DNA of 64,000 nt from Kribbella antiqua (GCF_004345665.1 NZ_SLWR01000001.1:248001-312000); one strand, 5' to 3'. Numbered from the stretch's first letter, positions 8,674 through 17,345 are shown. The notes: generated by a model not told the origin, from the letters alone. Numbers and translations: made by a program.

Positions 8674-9723
8674 TCAGAGCCGGGGCGGCGGAGCGACCGA
8701 TGCTCTTGCCACCAAGGGGCAAGGCAGCATCTCTTGGGTGACGGTGCCTTCTAGGGTTCCGGTGAGTGCGAGCAACTGGGTGACGGCACGCACCCCCATC
8801 TCGTAGTGCGGAAGCTGGACAGTGCTCAGTGCGGGATAGATGGCCTCAGAGACCAGCTCCTGGTTGTCGAATCCCACCACCGACAGGTCGTCGGGGATGG
8901 ACAATCCCAGCTCGGCGGCGGCCCGGTAGGCGCCGGCGGCCATGCGATCGTTGAAGCAGAACAGGGCTGTCGGACGCTGCCCGGACGTCAGCAGGCGCCG
9001 GGCGGCCCGGTAGCCCGCGGCTACATCGCCCCAGACCGTTCCGAGGATCTCGGTCGACTCGGCGACGACCAGAGCCGGATCGAAAGGTACGCCGACCTCC
9101 GCCAGCGCCGTGCGGTAGCCGTCGGTCCGGCCATGCCGTGCGGGGATGTCCTCGCCCAGCACCATCAAGCCGATCCTGCGGTGGCCGTGGTCGATCAGGT
9201 GTCGCACCGCCGTGTAGCCGCCCTGCACCTCATCGGGCACCACGGACGGAACGGTGAGGTCATCGGAACGCGCATCCACCAGAACGGTCGGCGTTGATCG
9301 CAGGTTCTTCGGCACCTGTACGACGCGGTGGTACATCGCCGCATAGAGCACGCCGTCGACCTGGCGCTGGAGCAGCGTCTCGATACCCCGGCGCTCCAGT
9401 TCGTCGTCTCCCCCGGTGTTCACCAACAGCAGCAGCACACCCTGCTCGGCCGCTGCCTCCTGGGCGCCGAGGATGATCCGGCCCGCGTTCGGGCTGGTGG
9501 CGACCTCGTCGCTGATGAAGCCGATGCTTTGCGAGCGTTGCAGCCTCAGCCCTCGGGCCAGCCCGTTGGGTGCGTACCCGAGCTCCTCGGCGATCCGCAT
9601 GACTCGCTGCCGGGTCTCCACGCTGGCCCGTTTACCTTCGACGCCGTTGAGGATGTGCGACACGGTCGTGACGGAGACACCCGCCGCCGCGGCCACGTCC
9701 TTGATCCCGATCCGGCGCGCCAT
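8674..9723 (-). CDS. LacI family transcriptional regulator of the fructoside operon
   Basis: A 349-residue LacI/GalR repressor. The DNA-binding domain is at residues 5-50 (IKDVAAAAGVSVTTVSHILNG), followed by the hinge helix and a periplasmic-binding-protein-like sensor domain with the usual 'GFDNQELVSEAIYPALSTV' block. It is the first gene of the operon that also encodes the binding protein, permeases and GH32 enzyme. Two near-identical palindromes with CG centres lie 23-82 bp upstream of its start, so autoregulation of the whole operon by sugar-released repression is the natural model. Length is standard. Confidence 0.94.
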   Translation of the reverse strand: MARRIGIKDVAAAAGVSVTTVSHILNGVEGKRASVETRQRVMRIAEELGYAPNGLARGLRLQRSQSIGFISDEVATSPNAGRIILGAQEAAAEQGVLLLLVNTGGDDELERRGIETLLQRQVDGVLYAAMYHRVVQVPKNLRSTPTVLVDARSDDLTVPSVVPDEVQGGYTAVRHLIDHGHRRIGLMVLGEDIPARHGRTDGYRTALAEVGVPFDPALVVAESTEILGTVWGDVAAGYRAARRLLTSGQRPTALFCFNDRMAAGAYRAAAELGLSIPDDLSVVGFDNQELVSEAIYPALSTVQLPHYEMGVRAVTQLLALTGTLEGTVTQEMLPCPLVARASVAPPPRL

Positions 9724-9745
9724 GACTCCTCGATCCAGTCTGGTT

Positions 9746-9763
9746 GGCCAATCGATTTGCCAA
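9746..9763. promoter_or_regulatory. LacI-type operator, proximal copy
   Basis: GGCCAATCGATTTGCCAA, the core of a 24-bp near-palindrome (9742-9765) centred on the CG step at 9753/9754. It is 19-42 bp upstream of the LacI start, between a possible -10 region and the start codon. The CG centre and half-site spacing are typical of LacI-family operators. Confidence 0.75.
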
Positions 9764-9787
9764 CCGCGTGGACAGGAGCATGACCTC

Positions 9788-9805
9788 GGCCAAACGTTTT
9801 GTCAA
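9788..9805. promoter_or_regulatory. LacI-type operator, distal copy overlapping a -35 box
   Basis: GGCCAAACGTTTTGTCAA differs from the proximal copy at only 3 of 18 positions and has the same CG centre (9795/9796), exactly 42 bp away, about four DNA turns. On the minus strand it overlaps TTGACA (9805-9800), a consensus -35 element reading toward the LacI gene. Confidence 0.72.
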
Positions 9806-9816
9806 TGGCTCGTGGG

Positions 9817-11877
9817 CTACGTCTGGCTCAGGGCAGTCGGCAGGGGTGACGCGTGGACGATGTGGAGACGGCTGACGGCTCGCGTGAGTACGACGTACAG
9901 GCGATGGAGGCCGCGTGGTTCGGCGGCGACGATGCGGGCCGGCTCGGCGACCACGACGGCGTCGAACTCGAGGCCCTTCGCGAGGGTTGCCGGGACGCAG
10001 ACGAGTCGTGTCGTGTCCATCTCCTCGTCGGTTTCGCCGAGAAGCGTGGGCTCGAGGCCGGCGGCTGAGAGTGCGTCGCGCAGATGCGAGATCTGGTCGT
10101 CGGCCGCGATCACCGCGACCGAGCCCTCACCGGCGAGGTCGGTCTTGCAGGCGGCAACGAGGGTGTCCACGAGCGATTGCTCGTCGGTCTCGACGATGGT
10201 CAGCGCGTCGGCGACCGTACGAACGCCACGCGGCACACCGAGCGTAGGTGCGATCTCGGGCAGCAGCTTGGCCGCGAAGTCGATGATCTGCTCCGGCACG
10301 CGGAAGCCCCGATCGAGCTCGGCCACGACGCCGTCCGTCTTGTCGAGATGAGCGAGGACCCGATCCCAGGGGCCTGCCGCCCAAGGGGTCGTTGCCTGGG
10401 CGAGGTCGCCGAGCACCGTCACCGAGCCCGTGCGGCAACGCCGGCCCAACGCGCGCAGCTGCATGGCCGACAAGTCCTGCGCCTCGTCCAGGACGAGATG
10501 TCCGAGTGAGCCGGTACGGCGCTCGATCAGGTCGTCGAGCTCGTCGAGCAAGACGGTGTCGGCGCCCGACCACTTCGCCGACTTCCACGAGCGAGCCGGC
10601 TTCTGCCACAGCAATGCGGCGCGTTCGTCTTCCGTGAGCTCGTCGCCTGCCGACTGCGCGAGGAAGTCGGCATCCGAGAACAGCCGGTGCAACACCTGTT
10701 CGGGCGCGACTCGTGGCCACACCGCATCGACCAGCTCCTTGACCGGCTTCGAGCGGGCCACGGCGTTCTGCACCCGGTCGTCCGGCGACTCACCACGCCG
10801 CTCCATCAGCACCAGTACGGCGTGCGCTATCCGCTGCGCAAGAGCAACCCGTCCCGGCGCGTATCTCGTCGACTCGCGCAGGGCGGACACGATCTCCACG
10901 GTCTCGTAGTCGTGCACGCGATAACGCTGGGATCCCTTGCTGTAAAGGATTCCGGCTGTCGGCGTACCGACGTACGACCACAAAGCCCGGTGCAAGATCC
11001 GTGCCATCCGGGCATCGCCCTTGACCCGCGCGGCCTCCGACTCGTCCGGCACCGCGGCGGGCTGATTGAACAGCTCGTCGATCGTGATCTGCCGTACGTC
11101 GACCTCGCCGAGCGCCGGCAGGACCTTGCGGATGTACGACAGGAACGACTTGTTCGGCCCGACGATCACGACGCCGCCACGGCTCAGCCGTTCCCGTTCG
11201 GTGTAGAGCAGGTAGGCCACGCGGTGCAGGCCGACCGCCGTCTTTCCGGTGCCGGGCGCGCCTTGTACGCAGACCGTCGGATGCAGCGGCGCGCGTACTA
11301 GATCGTCCTGCTCCGGCTGGATCGTGGCGACGATGTCACGCATCGGGCCGGTGCGCGGGCGTTCGATCTCGGCGCGCAGGAACGCGTCCGCCTGGTCGAG
11401 GTCGGCGGTCCCGATCAGCGGCTCGTCCTCGAAGCCGGTCAGCTCGGCCGCATCGGAGAAGCCGTAGCGGCGCCGCAGAAGCACGCGCTGCCGGTCGCTT
11501 CGGGTTGCTCGGTAGAACGGCACCGACACGGGCGCCCGCCAGTCGATGACGAGCGGGACGCCGTTGCCGTCGTGCACATGCCGGCGGCCGATGTAGATCC
11601 GGTCGAGCTCTTCGATCGTCCCGGCCTCGTAGTCGAGCCGGCCGAAGAACAACGGCACGTCGGGCAGGTCGATCAGCGCCCGGGTTCGCAGCTCGTAAGC
11701 GCGCTGATTGGCCTCGTTGGTGAACCGCTCGTCGTTGTCCTCACCACCGATCACCGGGATCTCGCGCCCGAACACTTCCTTGTACATCCGGGCCAGCGCC
11801 GCGCGGGCCTCGACCAGAAACGCCCGCTCGTCCTCGAGTTCCTGCGAGCCGGCCGGGCTGAGTGCGGATTCCACCAT
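9817..11877 (-). CDS. HelD-like superfamily 1 helicase (RNA polymerase recycling motor, HelR type)
   Basis: A 686-residue UvrD/Rep-fold ATPase. The N-terminal part ('LEDERAFLVEARAALARMYKEVFG') is the coiled-coil arm region, followed by 'FFGRLDYEAG ... YIGRRHV' typical of HelD. Walker A GAPGTGKT lies at about residue 205, and later there is the DEAQDLS Walker B. HelD binds RNA polymerase and helps release stalled enzyme; the actinobacterial HelR version can displace rifampicin. I choose the ATG at 11877, just before the conserved arm. A TTG at 11976 would add 33 unconserved residues. I could not find a rifampicin-associated element upstream. Confidence 0.88.
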   Translation of the reverse strand: MVESALSPAGSQELEDERAFLVEARAALARMYKEVFGREIPVIGGEDNDERFTNEANQRAYELRTRALIDLPDVPLFFGRLDYEAGTIEELDRIYIGRRHVHDGNGVPLVIDWRAPVSVPFYRATRSDRQRVLLRRRYGFSDAAELTGFEDEPLIGTADLDQADAFLRAEIERPRTGPMRDIVATIQPEQDDLVRAPLHPTVCVQGAPGTGKTAVGLHRVAYLLYTERERLSRGGVVIVGPNKSFLSYIRKVLPALGEVDVRQITIDELFNQPAAVPDESEAARVKGDARMARILHRALWSYVGTPTAGILYSKGSQRYRVHDYETVEIVSALRESTRYAPGRVALAQRIAHAVLVLMERRGESPDDRVQNAVARSKPVKELVDAVWPRVAPEQVLHRLFSDADFLAQSAGDELTEDERAALLWQKPARSWKSAKWSGADTVLLDELDDLIERRTGSLGHLVLDEAQDLSAMQLRALGRRCRTGSVTVLGDLAQATTPWAAGPWDRVLAHLDKTDGVVAELDRGFRVPEQIIDFAAKLLPEIAPTLGVPRGVRTVADALTIVETDEQSLVDTLVAACKTDLAGEGSVAVIAADDQISHLRDALSAAGLEPTLLGETDEEMDTTRLVCVPATLAKGLEFDAVVVAEPARIVAAEPRGLHRLYVVLTRAVSRLHIVHASPLPTALSQT

Positions 11878-12098
11878 CGAAAGGAGCCTCGAATCGTCTA
11901 GAAGGATTGAAGAACGAGATCCCGCCCCGGAGCCATCCGGTTCGATTCGATCCTTGGAGGCACACCAGCCGCCCAAAAAGACAGGCCGAGCACGTTACCA
12001 ACGACCCCATAGACCCGCCACCGAATATTCCAGGCACATTGTGGCGGCGCGATTCGTCGGTCCTCGAGAGGGCTGTCTCAGCGCACGCTTGAGAAGGG

Positions 12099-13064
12099 TC
12101 AGAAGGTGGCGATCGGGTTGACCGGGCTTCCGGACGTACCGGCGAAGCGGACCGGCGCGACGGCGAGGTGGAAGTCCCACTGGCCGAGCTCGGCGGCCGT
12201 CGTGGCGCACACCTCCAGGTCGCAGTTGTCGAGCAGCCACAGACCCATTGCAGCGAGACTCACGGCGTGAACCGGCATCAGCACATCTTCGTACCCCGAC
12301 GGCTGAACCTCCTGGGGCGTGTCAGCGCCGATCAGCGCGACCTCCCGTTCGTGCAGCCACGGCAGGCAGGACGCGTGCCAGCCGGCCTGCGTGAAACCGG
12401 CGGCCGCACCGGCCTCGTGCCGGGCGCGGCCATAGCCGGTCCGCAGGAGTACTGCATCGCCGGATCGCACCCGCACACCCTGGCGACGCTCGGCCTCCTC
12501 GAGATCGTCGGGAAACACACCCTCCCCCGGTTCCAGCCACGGCACATCGCGGACCCTCGCAACGTCCAGCAGGACCCCACGCGTGATGATCCCGTTCGCC
12601 GCCGCCGTGACGGCCGCCCAGGCCGATCCCGTTGCGGCGTCGACCAACGAGTGCGACCGCCCGTTGTACATCGTGCCGTCCCAGAAGATGTGGCACGGCG
12701 AATCGACGTGAGTGATCGTGTTGCCGTGGAACATGATGCCGAGCCGCTCGTTCGAAAAGCCCCAGCGCCGGTCATTGTGAAACGGCGCCGGCATGTTCTC
12801 GGCACCCGGCATGTCGGCGGCGCACGGGCACGCCGTCGTCGACCGCTCCATCTCTTCTGGCACGGCGATGTCCCATGCGCACGACACGCTCCTGCCGTGG
12901 CGCACGGCCCGCGCCGCTGCCAGCCGGACGTCGTCGGTGATGTGGTTCAGCGTGCCGAGCTCGTCGTCGTCACCCCACCGTCCCCAGTTCGACAACGTGT
13001 CGAAGTACCCAAGCACGTCGTCCTGCGTGGGCACCGATGGCTCTGCCGTCATCCCAGCATTCAA
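12099..13064 (-). CDS. Cyclase family protein (kynurenine formamidase-like metal hydrolase)
   Basis: A 321-residue member of the cyclase/kynurenine formamidase fold (PF04199). The metal-binding motif is 'HGNTITHVDSPCH' at about residues 114-126, matching the family HxGTHxDxPxH pattern with N-T-I in place of G-T. 'IGADTPQEVQPS' is present later. Such enzymes hydrolyse amides, lactones or cyclic compounds in the cytoplasm. It is longer than the ~210-residue KynB type and matches the larger 'cyclase family' group of unknown substrates. No kynurenine pathway gene lies nearby. The start may also be the ATG at 13052. Confidence 0.85.
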   Translation of the reverse strand: MNAGMTAEPSVPTQDDVLGYFDTLSNWGRWGDDDELGTLNHITDDVRLAAARAVRHGRSVSCAWDIAVPEEMERSTTACPCAADMPGAENMPAPFHNDRRWGFSNERLGIMFHGNTITHVDSPCHIFWDGTMYNGRSHSLVDAATGSAWAAVTAAANGIITRGVLLDVARVRDVPWLEPGEGVFPDDLEEAERRQGVRVRSGDAVLLRTGYGRARHEAGAAAGFTQAGWHASCLPWLHEREVALIGADTPQEVQPSGYEDVLMPVHAVSLAAMGLWLLDNCDLEVCATTAAELGQWDFHLAVAPVRFAGTSGSPVNPIATF

Positions 13065-13087
13065 ACACGCTCTCAGGGAGAGGAAGG

Positions 13088-13555
13088 ATGAGGATCACTC
13101 GCGTTGTAGGGCTGGTGGGTTGTGCGATTCTCACCGGAGTCGCCGCAACCGTGCTGGTCCTCGAGCTGGCGCTGCGGTCGCTTGATGGGCCGGCATACGT
13201 CGGTGTCCGGCAGGCTGAGTTCTGGTATTTCAACTGGTTCATTGGTCTGGTTTTTGTGCCGACGATTGTTGCTGTCGCGGTGCTTGTTGTTCAGGCGCGC
13301 AGGGCTCAGAGCACCGAGCGCCGGGCTGTCGTCATTGCACTCGTGCTGCTGCTGGTGGCCAGCGTCGTCACCGTTGTGGTCAATGGGCCGATCAACCTCG
13401 AGGAGCTGGGCTGGAACGTGCAGGCGCCGCCTGCTGACTGGGCACGGGTCCGCGACCGGTGGCTGATCGCTCACGCCGTACGAACTGTTGCGATTGCCGT
13501 TGCCCTCGGCTACCTCAGTGTCGCGACGCTCGGCCGCCGTACGACTTCCAAGTGA
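13088..13555 (+). CDS. DUF1772-type four-helix membrane protein
   Basis: A 155-residue membrane protein with four hydrophobic segments (about residues 4-26, 45-67, 79-97 and 128-148). It carries the 'VNGPIN' motif and the 'W...RDRW...H..RT' tail typical of DUF1772/anthrone-oxygenase-like proteins. Start at ATG 13088 with the strong ribosome site GGGAGAGGAAGG directly upstream; an earlier in-frame start at 13037 would run into the divergent gene. Function is uncertain; the family includes anthrone oxygenases, but most bacterial members are uncharacterised. Confidence 0.8.
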   Translation: MRITRVVGLVGCAILTGVAATVLVLELALRSLDGPAYVGVRQAEFWYFNWFIGLVFVPTIVAVAVLVVQARRAQSTERRAVVIALVLLLVASVVTVVVNGPINLEELGWNVQAPPADWARVRDRWLIAHAVRTVAIAVALGYLSVATLGRRTTSK

Positions 13556-13669
13556 TTCCGGAACTCTGCCTGTGGGTGTCTCGTTCAGAGGTGCGAGAGG
13601 GACCGTTGCGTCGGCGTGGCACACTTTGTGATGGCGTGAGTGCGCTTAGTGACCAGGCAGGAGAATGCA

Positions 13670-14572
13670 GTGAGCAGGCGTGTCGAACAGAAGGCGGCGG
13701 CCCGGGAGCGGATCGCTGCGCAGCTTGCCGCGCAGCAGCGGGCCGAGCGGCGCCGGCGGCTGTTGCTGGCGGTCGGTGCCGTCGCTGTCGTCGTGATCGT
13801 GGTGGGCGGGCTGGTGGTCATCCGCCTGACCGGTGGCGGGTCGAAGACCGCCCAGGCACCGTCGGGCTCCGCCGGCAGCCAGATCCTGACCGCGCTCAAG
13901 TCCATCCCGGAGTCGACGTTCACCGAGGCCGGCACCGACGCGGCCCAGGCCAGCCCGGCAGCGATCAACGCGCCTGCCTTGACCGCGAGCGGGAAGCCGA
14001 AGGTCCTCTACATCGGAGCCGAGTACTGCCCGTTCTGCGCAGCCGAGCGTTGGCCTGTCTCCGTGGCCCTGTCCCGATTCGGGACGTTCAGCAACCTCGG
14101 TACGACGCACTCCGCGTCCGACGACGTGTATCCGAACACGCCGACTCTCTCCTTCCACGGCGCCACCTACACCAGCCAGTACCTCGCGTTCACCGGTGTC
14201 GAGACCACGACCAACGAGAAGGTCAACGGCCAGTACGCCGTACTGGACACGCCGACGGCGGCCGACCAGCAGGTCTACGCCACCTACAACCAGCCGCCGT
14301 ACGTGAAGAGCGGGGGCTCGATCCCGTTCGTCGACCTGGGCGGGAAGTTCGTAGCCTCTGGCGCGTCGTACAGCCCGGAGATTCTGGCCGGGAAGACCCA
14401 GAGCGAGGTCGCGGACGCGTTGAAGGATCCCTCGAGCCCGATCGCCAAGGCCATCGACGGTTCCGCGAACCTGTACACCGCCGCGCTGTGCAAGCTCACC
14501 AACAACCAGCCCGGCAACGTATGCACGAGCGCCGCGGTCACCGCGGCCGCCGGCAAGCTCGGGCAGAGCTGA
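13670..14572 (+). CDS. DUF929 family membrane-anchored thioredoxin-like protein
   Basis: A 300-residue protein with a charged N-terminus, one membrane anchor at about residues 35-55 ('[21 protein letters not shown]') and an extracytoplasmic domain. That domain contains '[17 protein letters not shown]', with a CPFC redox pair, near residue 112. The DUF929 assignment rests on this block. The CxxC suggests thiol-disulfide exchange outside the membrane. The next gene, eight bases downstream, encodes a VKOR-type quinone-linked oxidase, the natural re-oxidation partner. I place the start at GTG 13670, preceded by AGGAG; 13640 is an alternative. Confidence 0.85.
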   Translation: MSRRVEQKAAARERIAAQLAAQQRAERRRRLLLAVGAVAVVVIVVGGLVVIRLTGGGSKTAQAPSGSAGSQILTALKSIPESTFTEAGTDAAQASPAAINAPALTASGKPKVLYIGAEYCPFCAAERWPVSVALSRFGTFSNLGTTHSASDDVYPNTPTLSFHGATYTSQYLAFTGVETTTNEKVNGQYAVLDTPTAADQQVYATYNQPPYVKSGGSIPFVDLGGKFVASGASYSPEILAGKTQSEVADALKDPSSPIAKAIDGSANLYTAALCKLTNNQPGNVCTSAAVTAAAGKLGQS

Positions 14573-14580
14573 GCCGCCCG

Positions 14581-15054
14581 GTGAGCAAGACCTCGCGCCA
14601 GGTCGCGACCACAACCCCGCCGCTGGGCTGGCTCCCCTGGACCACCTTGGCCGTGTCGGTCGTCAGCCTGGCGGTGGCGGCGTACCTGACCTACGAGCAC
14701 TTCACCGCCGGCAGCACACTCGCCTGCCCGGACACCGGCGTCGTCAACTGTGTCAAGGTCACCACCAGCCAGTACTCAAAGTTCGCCGGGATCCCGGTGG
14801 CCCTGCTCGGCCTCGGGTTCTTCGCGGCGATGGTCGTGCTCTCGCTGCCAGCGGTCTGGCGTACGACGTCCCCGTGGCCGAGCCGCGTCCGGCTTGCCTC
14901 TGTCATCGTCGGAGTCGGCTTCGTCTGCTACCTGATCTGGGCCGAGCTCTTCCGCATCAATGCCATCTGCCTGTGGTGCACGGTCGTCCACGCACTGACG
15001 CTCGTACTGTTCGGCCTGGTCGTCATCCGCGAGGCGCTGGCTCCGATCGACTGA
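14581..15054 (+). CDS. Vitamin K epoxide reductase (VKOR) family membrane oxidoreductase
   Basis: A 157-residue membrane protein of the VKOR/LnmK-like family. Four hydrophobic segments are visible, with the loop Cys pair ('LACPDTGVVNCVKV', near residues 43-52), the 'SKFAGIPVALLG' block and the quinone-proximal CLWC motif near residue 127. In bacteria VKOR re-oxidises a DsbA-like partner using quinone. Start is GTG 14581, 8 bases after the DUF929 stop, so the two form a transcription unit. This short gene is hidden inside a longer out-of-phase-looking frame, but the frame from 14581 is clean. Confidence 0.9.
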   Translation: MSKTSRQVATTTPPLGWLPWTTLAVSVVSLAVAAYLTYEHFTAGSTLACPDTGVVNCVKVTTSQYSKFAGIPVALLGLGFFAAMVVLSLPAVWRTTSPWPSRVRLASVIVGVGFVCYLIWAELFRINAICLWCTVVHALTLVLFGLVVIREALAPID

Positions 15055-15145
15055 CTCAGGCGCTGCAGACATCCTCGGCGAACCTCCCCCAGCGACCGTC
15101 GCGGAGTCTCCAGTCCAGAAAGCAAATCCCGGTGATCCAGGGGGT

Positions 15146-15652
15146 TCACCGCGTGTCTTGGTCCGCGACCTCCGCGACCTCCGCGACCTCGGCTTCGTCA
15201 ACCGTCGAGTCAGCGGGCTTTTCGTTGTTGTCGGTCGCGAGCTGGGTGGTCAGTTCGTTGACGGCTTCCAGGGAAGCGGTCAGCTCGGTGGGGATGCGGT
15301 GGCGTTTGGTGAGCCAGGCGGGGTCGGTGTAACTCATCCAGACCGTGCCGTTGTCATCCATCCAGACCAGGAGCCGCAGCGGCAGATCGAGGGCTGCCAG
15401 CGGCGATGCAGCCAGGATCGGTGTCAGCGAGCGTGGATCACTGAAGCCCACCAACTTCGTGTCGCGCAGCTCGGTTCCGGCTCGATGTGCCTCACCGCTG
15501 TGGTCCACGACGAAGTACGGCGTACCGCCCGCGTGCTGGATCGCGCTTGTCAGCCGCAAGACCGTCTCGGCCACCGACAGCGGGCTCCGCTTGTGCACGA
15601 CCCCGCTCATCGCCCGTACCCCAGCCGGACTGCCCTTCTGGTCCACGGTCAT
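15146..15652 (-). CDS. DUF302 domain protein with acidic tail
   Basis: A 168-residue protein. Residues 25-135 match the DUF302 (TT1751-like) fold: 'VAETVLRLTSAIQHAGGTPYFVVDHSGEA ... LRDTKLVGFSDPRSLTPILAASPLAALDLPLRLLVWMDDNG' in order. The C-terminal ~30 residues are acidic with an AEVAEVAEVA repeat. Start at ATG 15652, preceded by GGAGGTGCG. DUF302 proteins are small cytoplasmic proteins of unknown function, often near stress or redox genes. Convergent with the VKOR gene. Confidence 0.82.
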   Translation of the reverse strand: MTVDQKGSPAGVRAMSGVVHKRSPLSVAETVLRLTSAIQHAGGTPYFVVDHSGEAHRAGTELRDTKLVGFSDPRSLTPILAASPLAALDLPLRLLVWMDDNGTVWMSYTDPAWLTKRHRIPTELTASLEAVNELTTQLATDNNEKPADSTVDEAEVAEVAEVADQDTR

Positions 15653-15726
15653 CTCGCACCTCCGTCGTCAGCCCCCTGCAGCCCAGAGTCGGTCACAGGG
15701 CCCTCGGCGTACAGAGGTGAGCGCAC

Positions 15727-16005
15727 TCAGCGACGATCGCGCTGGGCCTCGGTAGCGCGGATGATCTGCTCACGCCAGCCGTAGGCCTGCTCCAGGGCCT
15801 GCACGCGCAGTGACTCGAGGACAGCTGCCGCGACCACCTTCAGTGCCGGCTCCTGATCGCGCCAGAAGTCACGAAGCGTTGCCGCCAGTTCCGTGGCAGT
15901 GATCTCCGATTGGCTTGCCCGCTGAAGTTGGAGCCTCAGCGCGTCGATGCTCGACTGCAGGCCTTCGACCCGAGCGGAGAAGGCCTCGTTGGGTTCCGTC
16001 GTCAC
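15727..16005 (-). CDS. Small helical protein of unknown function
   Basis: A 92-residue acidic, helix-rich protein ('FSARVEGLQSSIDALRLQLQ', then 'LRDFWRDQEPALKVVAAAVL') with coiled-coil character at about residues 8-32. I do not recognise a domain. The GTG start at 16005 overlaps the stop of the preceding gene (GTGA), so it is probably translationally coupled to the 16002-16307 gene. Longer in-frame starts would lie wholly over that gene and are rejected. The two may form a complex; the neighbourhood is rich in gas-vesicle and stress-type small proteins. Confidence 0.6.
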   Translation of the reverse strand: MTTEPNEAFSARVEGLQSSIDALRLQLQRASQSEITATELAATLRDFWRDQEPALKVVAAAVLESLRVQALEQAYGWREQIIRATEAQRDRR

Positions 16006-16307
16006 GGCTGTACGGGCGTCGTCCGGCCACCGGCCGCGGATCCACCGCCGAGGCCCTGCAGCAGCCGGATGAGCGCGTCGATGAGGTTGCGGAGCAGGTC
16101 GCCGAGCGCACCACTCAGGTCGAAACCATCGAGCAGGCCGGCGATCGCACACAGCAGATTGCCCAGGAGGTTGCCGGGCCCGGGGATCGCGGTGATGTCG
16201 AGCACGACCTGGTTCAACTGCACGCGCAGGCCCAGCAGGTTCAAATCCAGCGGACCCAGTTCGAGATGGAGTATCGGGCAGACTTCTTGCCGGGGAGTTT
16301 CAGTCAT
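16002..16307 (-). CDS. Small hydrophobic 'GPLDLNLLGL' protein, uncharacterised family
   Basis: A 101-residue protein with an N-terminal beta-like block ('LELGPLDLNLLGLRVQLNQV') and 'ITAIPGPGNLLGNLLCAIAG'. A Leu-rich amphipathic stretch ('LGDLLRNLIDALIRLLQGL') and a Gly-rich tail follow. I recall this motif from uncharacterised bacterial proteins, often secreted ones, but know no function; no signal peptide is evident here. The ATG at 16307 fits best, although there is no clear ribosome site. It overlaps the next gene by GTGA. Pairing with a coiled-coil partner suggests a two-component module. Confidence 0.6.
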   Translation of the reverse strand: MTETPRQEVCPILHLELGPLDLNLLGLRVQLNQVVLDITAIPGPGNLLGNLLCAIAGLLDGFDLSGALGDLLRNLIDALIRLLQGLGGGSAAGGRTTPVQP

Positions 16308-16525
16308 ATATCGATTGTGAGTCGCTGTGCAGCGACGATGCAATGCCGCGCGACGTCTTTTCCGTGGCATTTTCAGAATGCGTCGAGAATTTCAGCGCAA
16401 ATGGAATAGACCGCACACAGATGGTGAAAGAGGAGCTACTCCGAAGCACCTCAACATTCAACCATGCAGCAAAGAGAGGCGGCGCCCGAGTGGCACCGCC
16501 TCCAGCACATCGCTCCGTCCGGTCG

Positions 16526-16849
16526 TCAGCCGCGGCGTACCGCCTTTTCGAGTTCGGCCTTCGTCATCTTGGAACGACCTTTGATGCCAAGGCGCGTGGC
16601 ATCGGCGTACAGTTCCTCCTTCGTCCGGCCGACGTGCTCCGCGGCCCGGCTTGCGGTCCCGCGAGCCCGGCTTGCCGTCCCACGGGCCCGGCTTACCGTT
16701 GACGTCCGTGAGCGGGTACCCCGCCGGCTCTTTGCTGACTCCGAGCCGATGCCCGCCTTGGCCGCGAGGTCCTTGACGCCGGCCTTCGCCTGCTCAAGCT
16801 GCTCCTCGAGCTTGTTCCCCGCCTTCGAACCCCAAGTCTCATCTGGCAT
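16526..16849 (-). CDS. Rho-N/SAP-like small basic protein
   Basis: A 107-residue basic protein. The C-terminus 'TRLGIKGRSKMTKAELEKAV' matches the Rho termination factor N-terminal (LEM/SAP-like) helix-loop-helix found in many small actinobacterial proteins. The middle has a 7-residue tandem repeat (RARGTAS twice). The start is ATG 16849 because AAGGAG sits five bases upstream. A nucleic-acid-binding or structural role is inferred from the motif. A GGGTAC element lies 38-43 bp upstream, compatible with a sigma-B-type promoter. Confidence 0.7.
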   Translation of the reverse strand: MPDETWGSKAGNKLEEQLEQAKAGVKDLAAKAGIGSESAKSRRGTRSRTSTVSRARGTASRARGTASRAAEHVGRTKEELYADATRLGIKGRSKMTKAELEKAVRRG

Positions 16850-16886
16850 GGTCACTCCTTCCCGCGACTGCCATCACTGCGCTTCG

Positions 16887-16912
16887 GTACCCGCAAATTG
16901 CGGCTGACATGC
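16887..16912 (-). promoter_or_regulatory. Possible sigma-B/F-type promoter
   Basis: On the minus strand GCAT (16912-16909) is followed by 16 bases and GGGTAC (16892-16887), fitting the loose GNNT-N14-16-GGGTAY pattern of actinobacterial stress sigma factors. It is about 38 bp upstream of the Rho-N-like gene start. The -35 part is weak. A near-palindrome (CCGCAAATTGCGG) overlaps it. Confidence 0.35.
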
Positions 16913-17015
16913 GCTTTTGAACCGCGACCACACTGCGGCGTACTGCGCGCACAAAGTGCATTCATCAGAGCGATTGAATTGCCGATTCCGAGGATGATCC
17001 GTAACCTACTGAGCC

Positions 17016-17345
17016 ATGACTTGGCTCAGGCGCCTGCACGAGGCGGCCGCGCGACAAGAGCTCACCATGCTGCGTGACCGCCTCACGCCGAACTTCGCCT
17101 CCTTGGAGCCGGCCCTGCACGCGGCCGTCGATCAGCATGCCGCGGCCATCCGGGACATCCTCGGACTGACGGCCGGTCGTGCAGGCCCGGTAGAGCTCGC
17201 CGCGTACGCCAGGGGTGTCCGCGACGTAGCGGCTGATCAGGGCTGGCAGACCGGTCGCATCGACTGGGTGACGATCCGGTTACTGGCCGCGGTGAGCCTC
17301 GCGCTCCCATCCCAAAGCCCAGTCCACGACCTGCCTGCAATCTGA
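17016..17345 (+). CDS. Small conserved actinobacterial protein (DUF6401-like)
   Basis: A 109-residue protein with 'AVDQHAAAIRDI', 'ELAAYARGVRDVAADQGW' and 'IDWVTIRLLAAVSLA'. I associate this arrangement with the small actinobacterial DUF6401 group, whose function is unknown. No signal peptide or membrane segment. The ribosome site is weak. It is convergent with the mechanosensitive-channel-like gene, 4 bases away. The family name is from memory and should be treated as tentative. Confidence 0.6.
   Translation: MTWLRRLHEAAARQELTMLRDRLTPNFASLEPALHAAVDQHAAAIRDILGLTAGRAGPVELAAYARGVRDVAADQGWQTGRIDWVTIRLLAAVSLALPSQSPVHDLPAI

Noticed and set aside
13459..15054. 531-codon frame that ends as the VKOR gene
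   Set aside because: Only the part from GTG 14581 is protein-like. The upstream part is an out-of-frame reading of the DUF929 gene.
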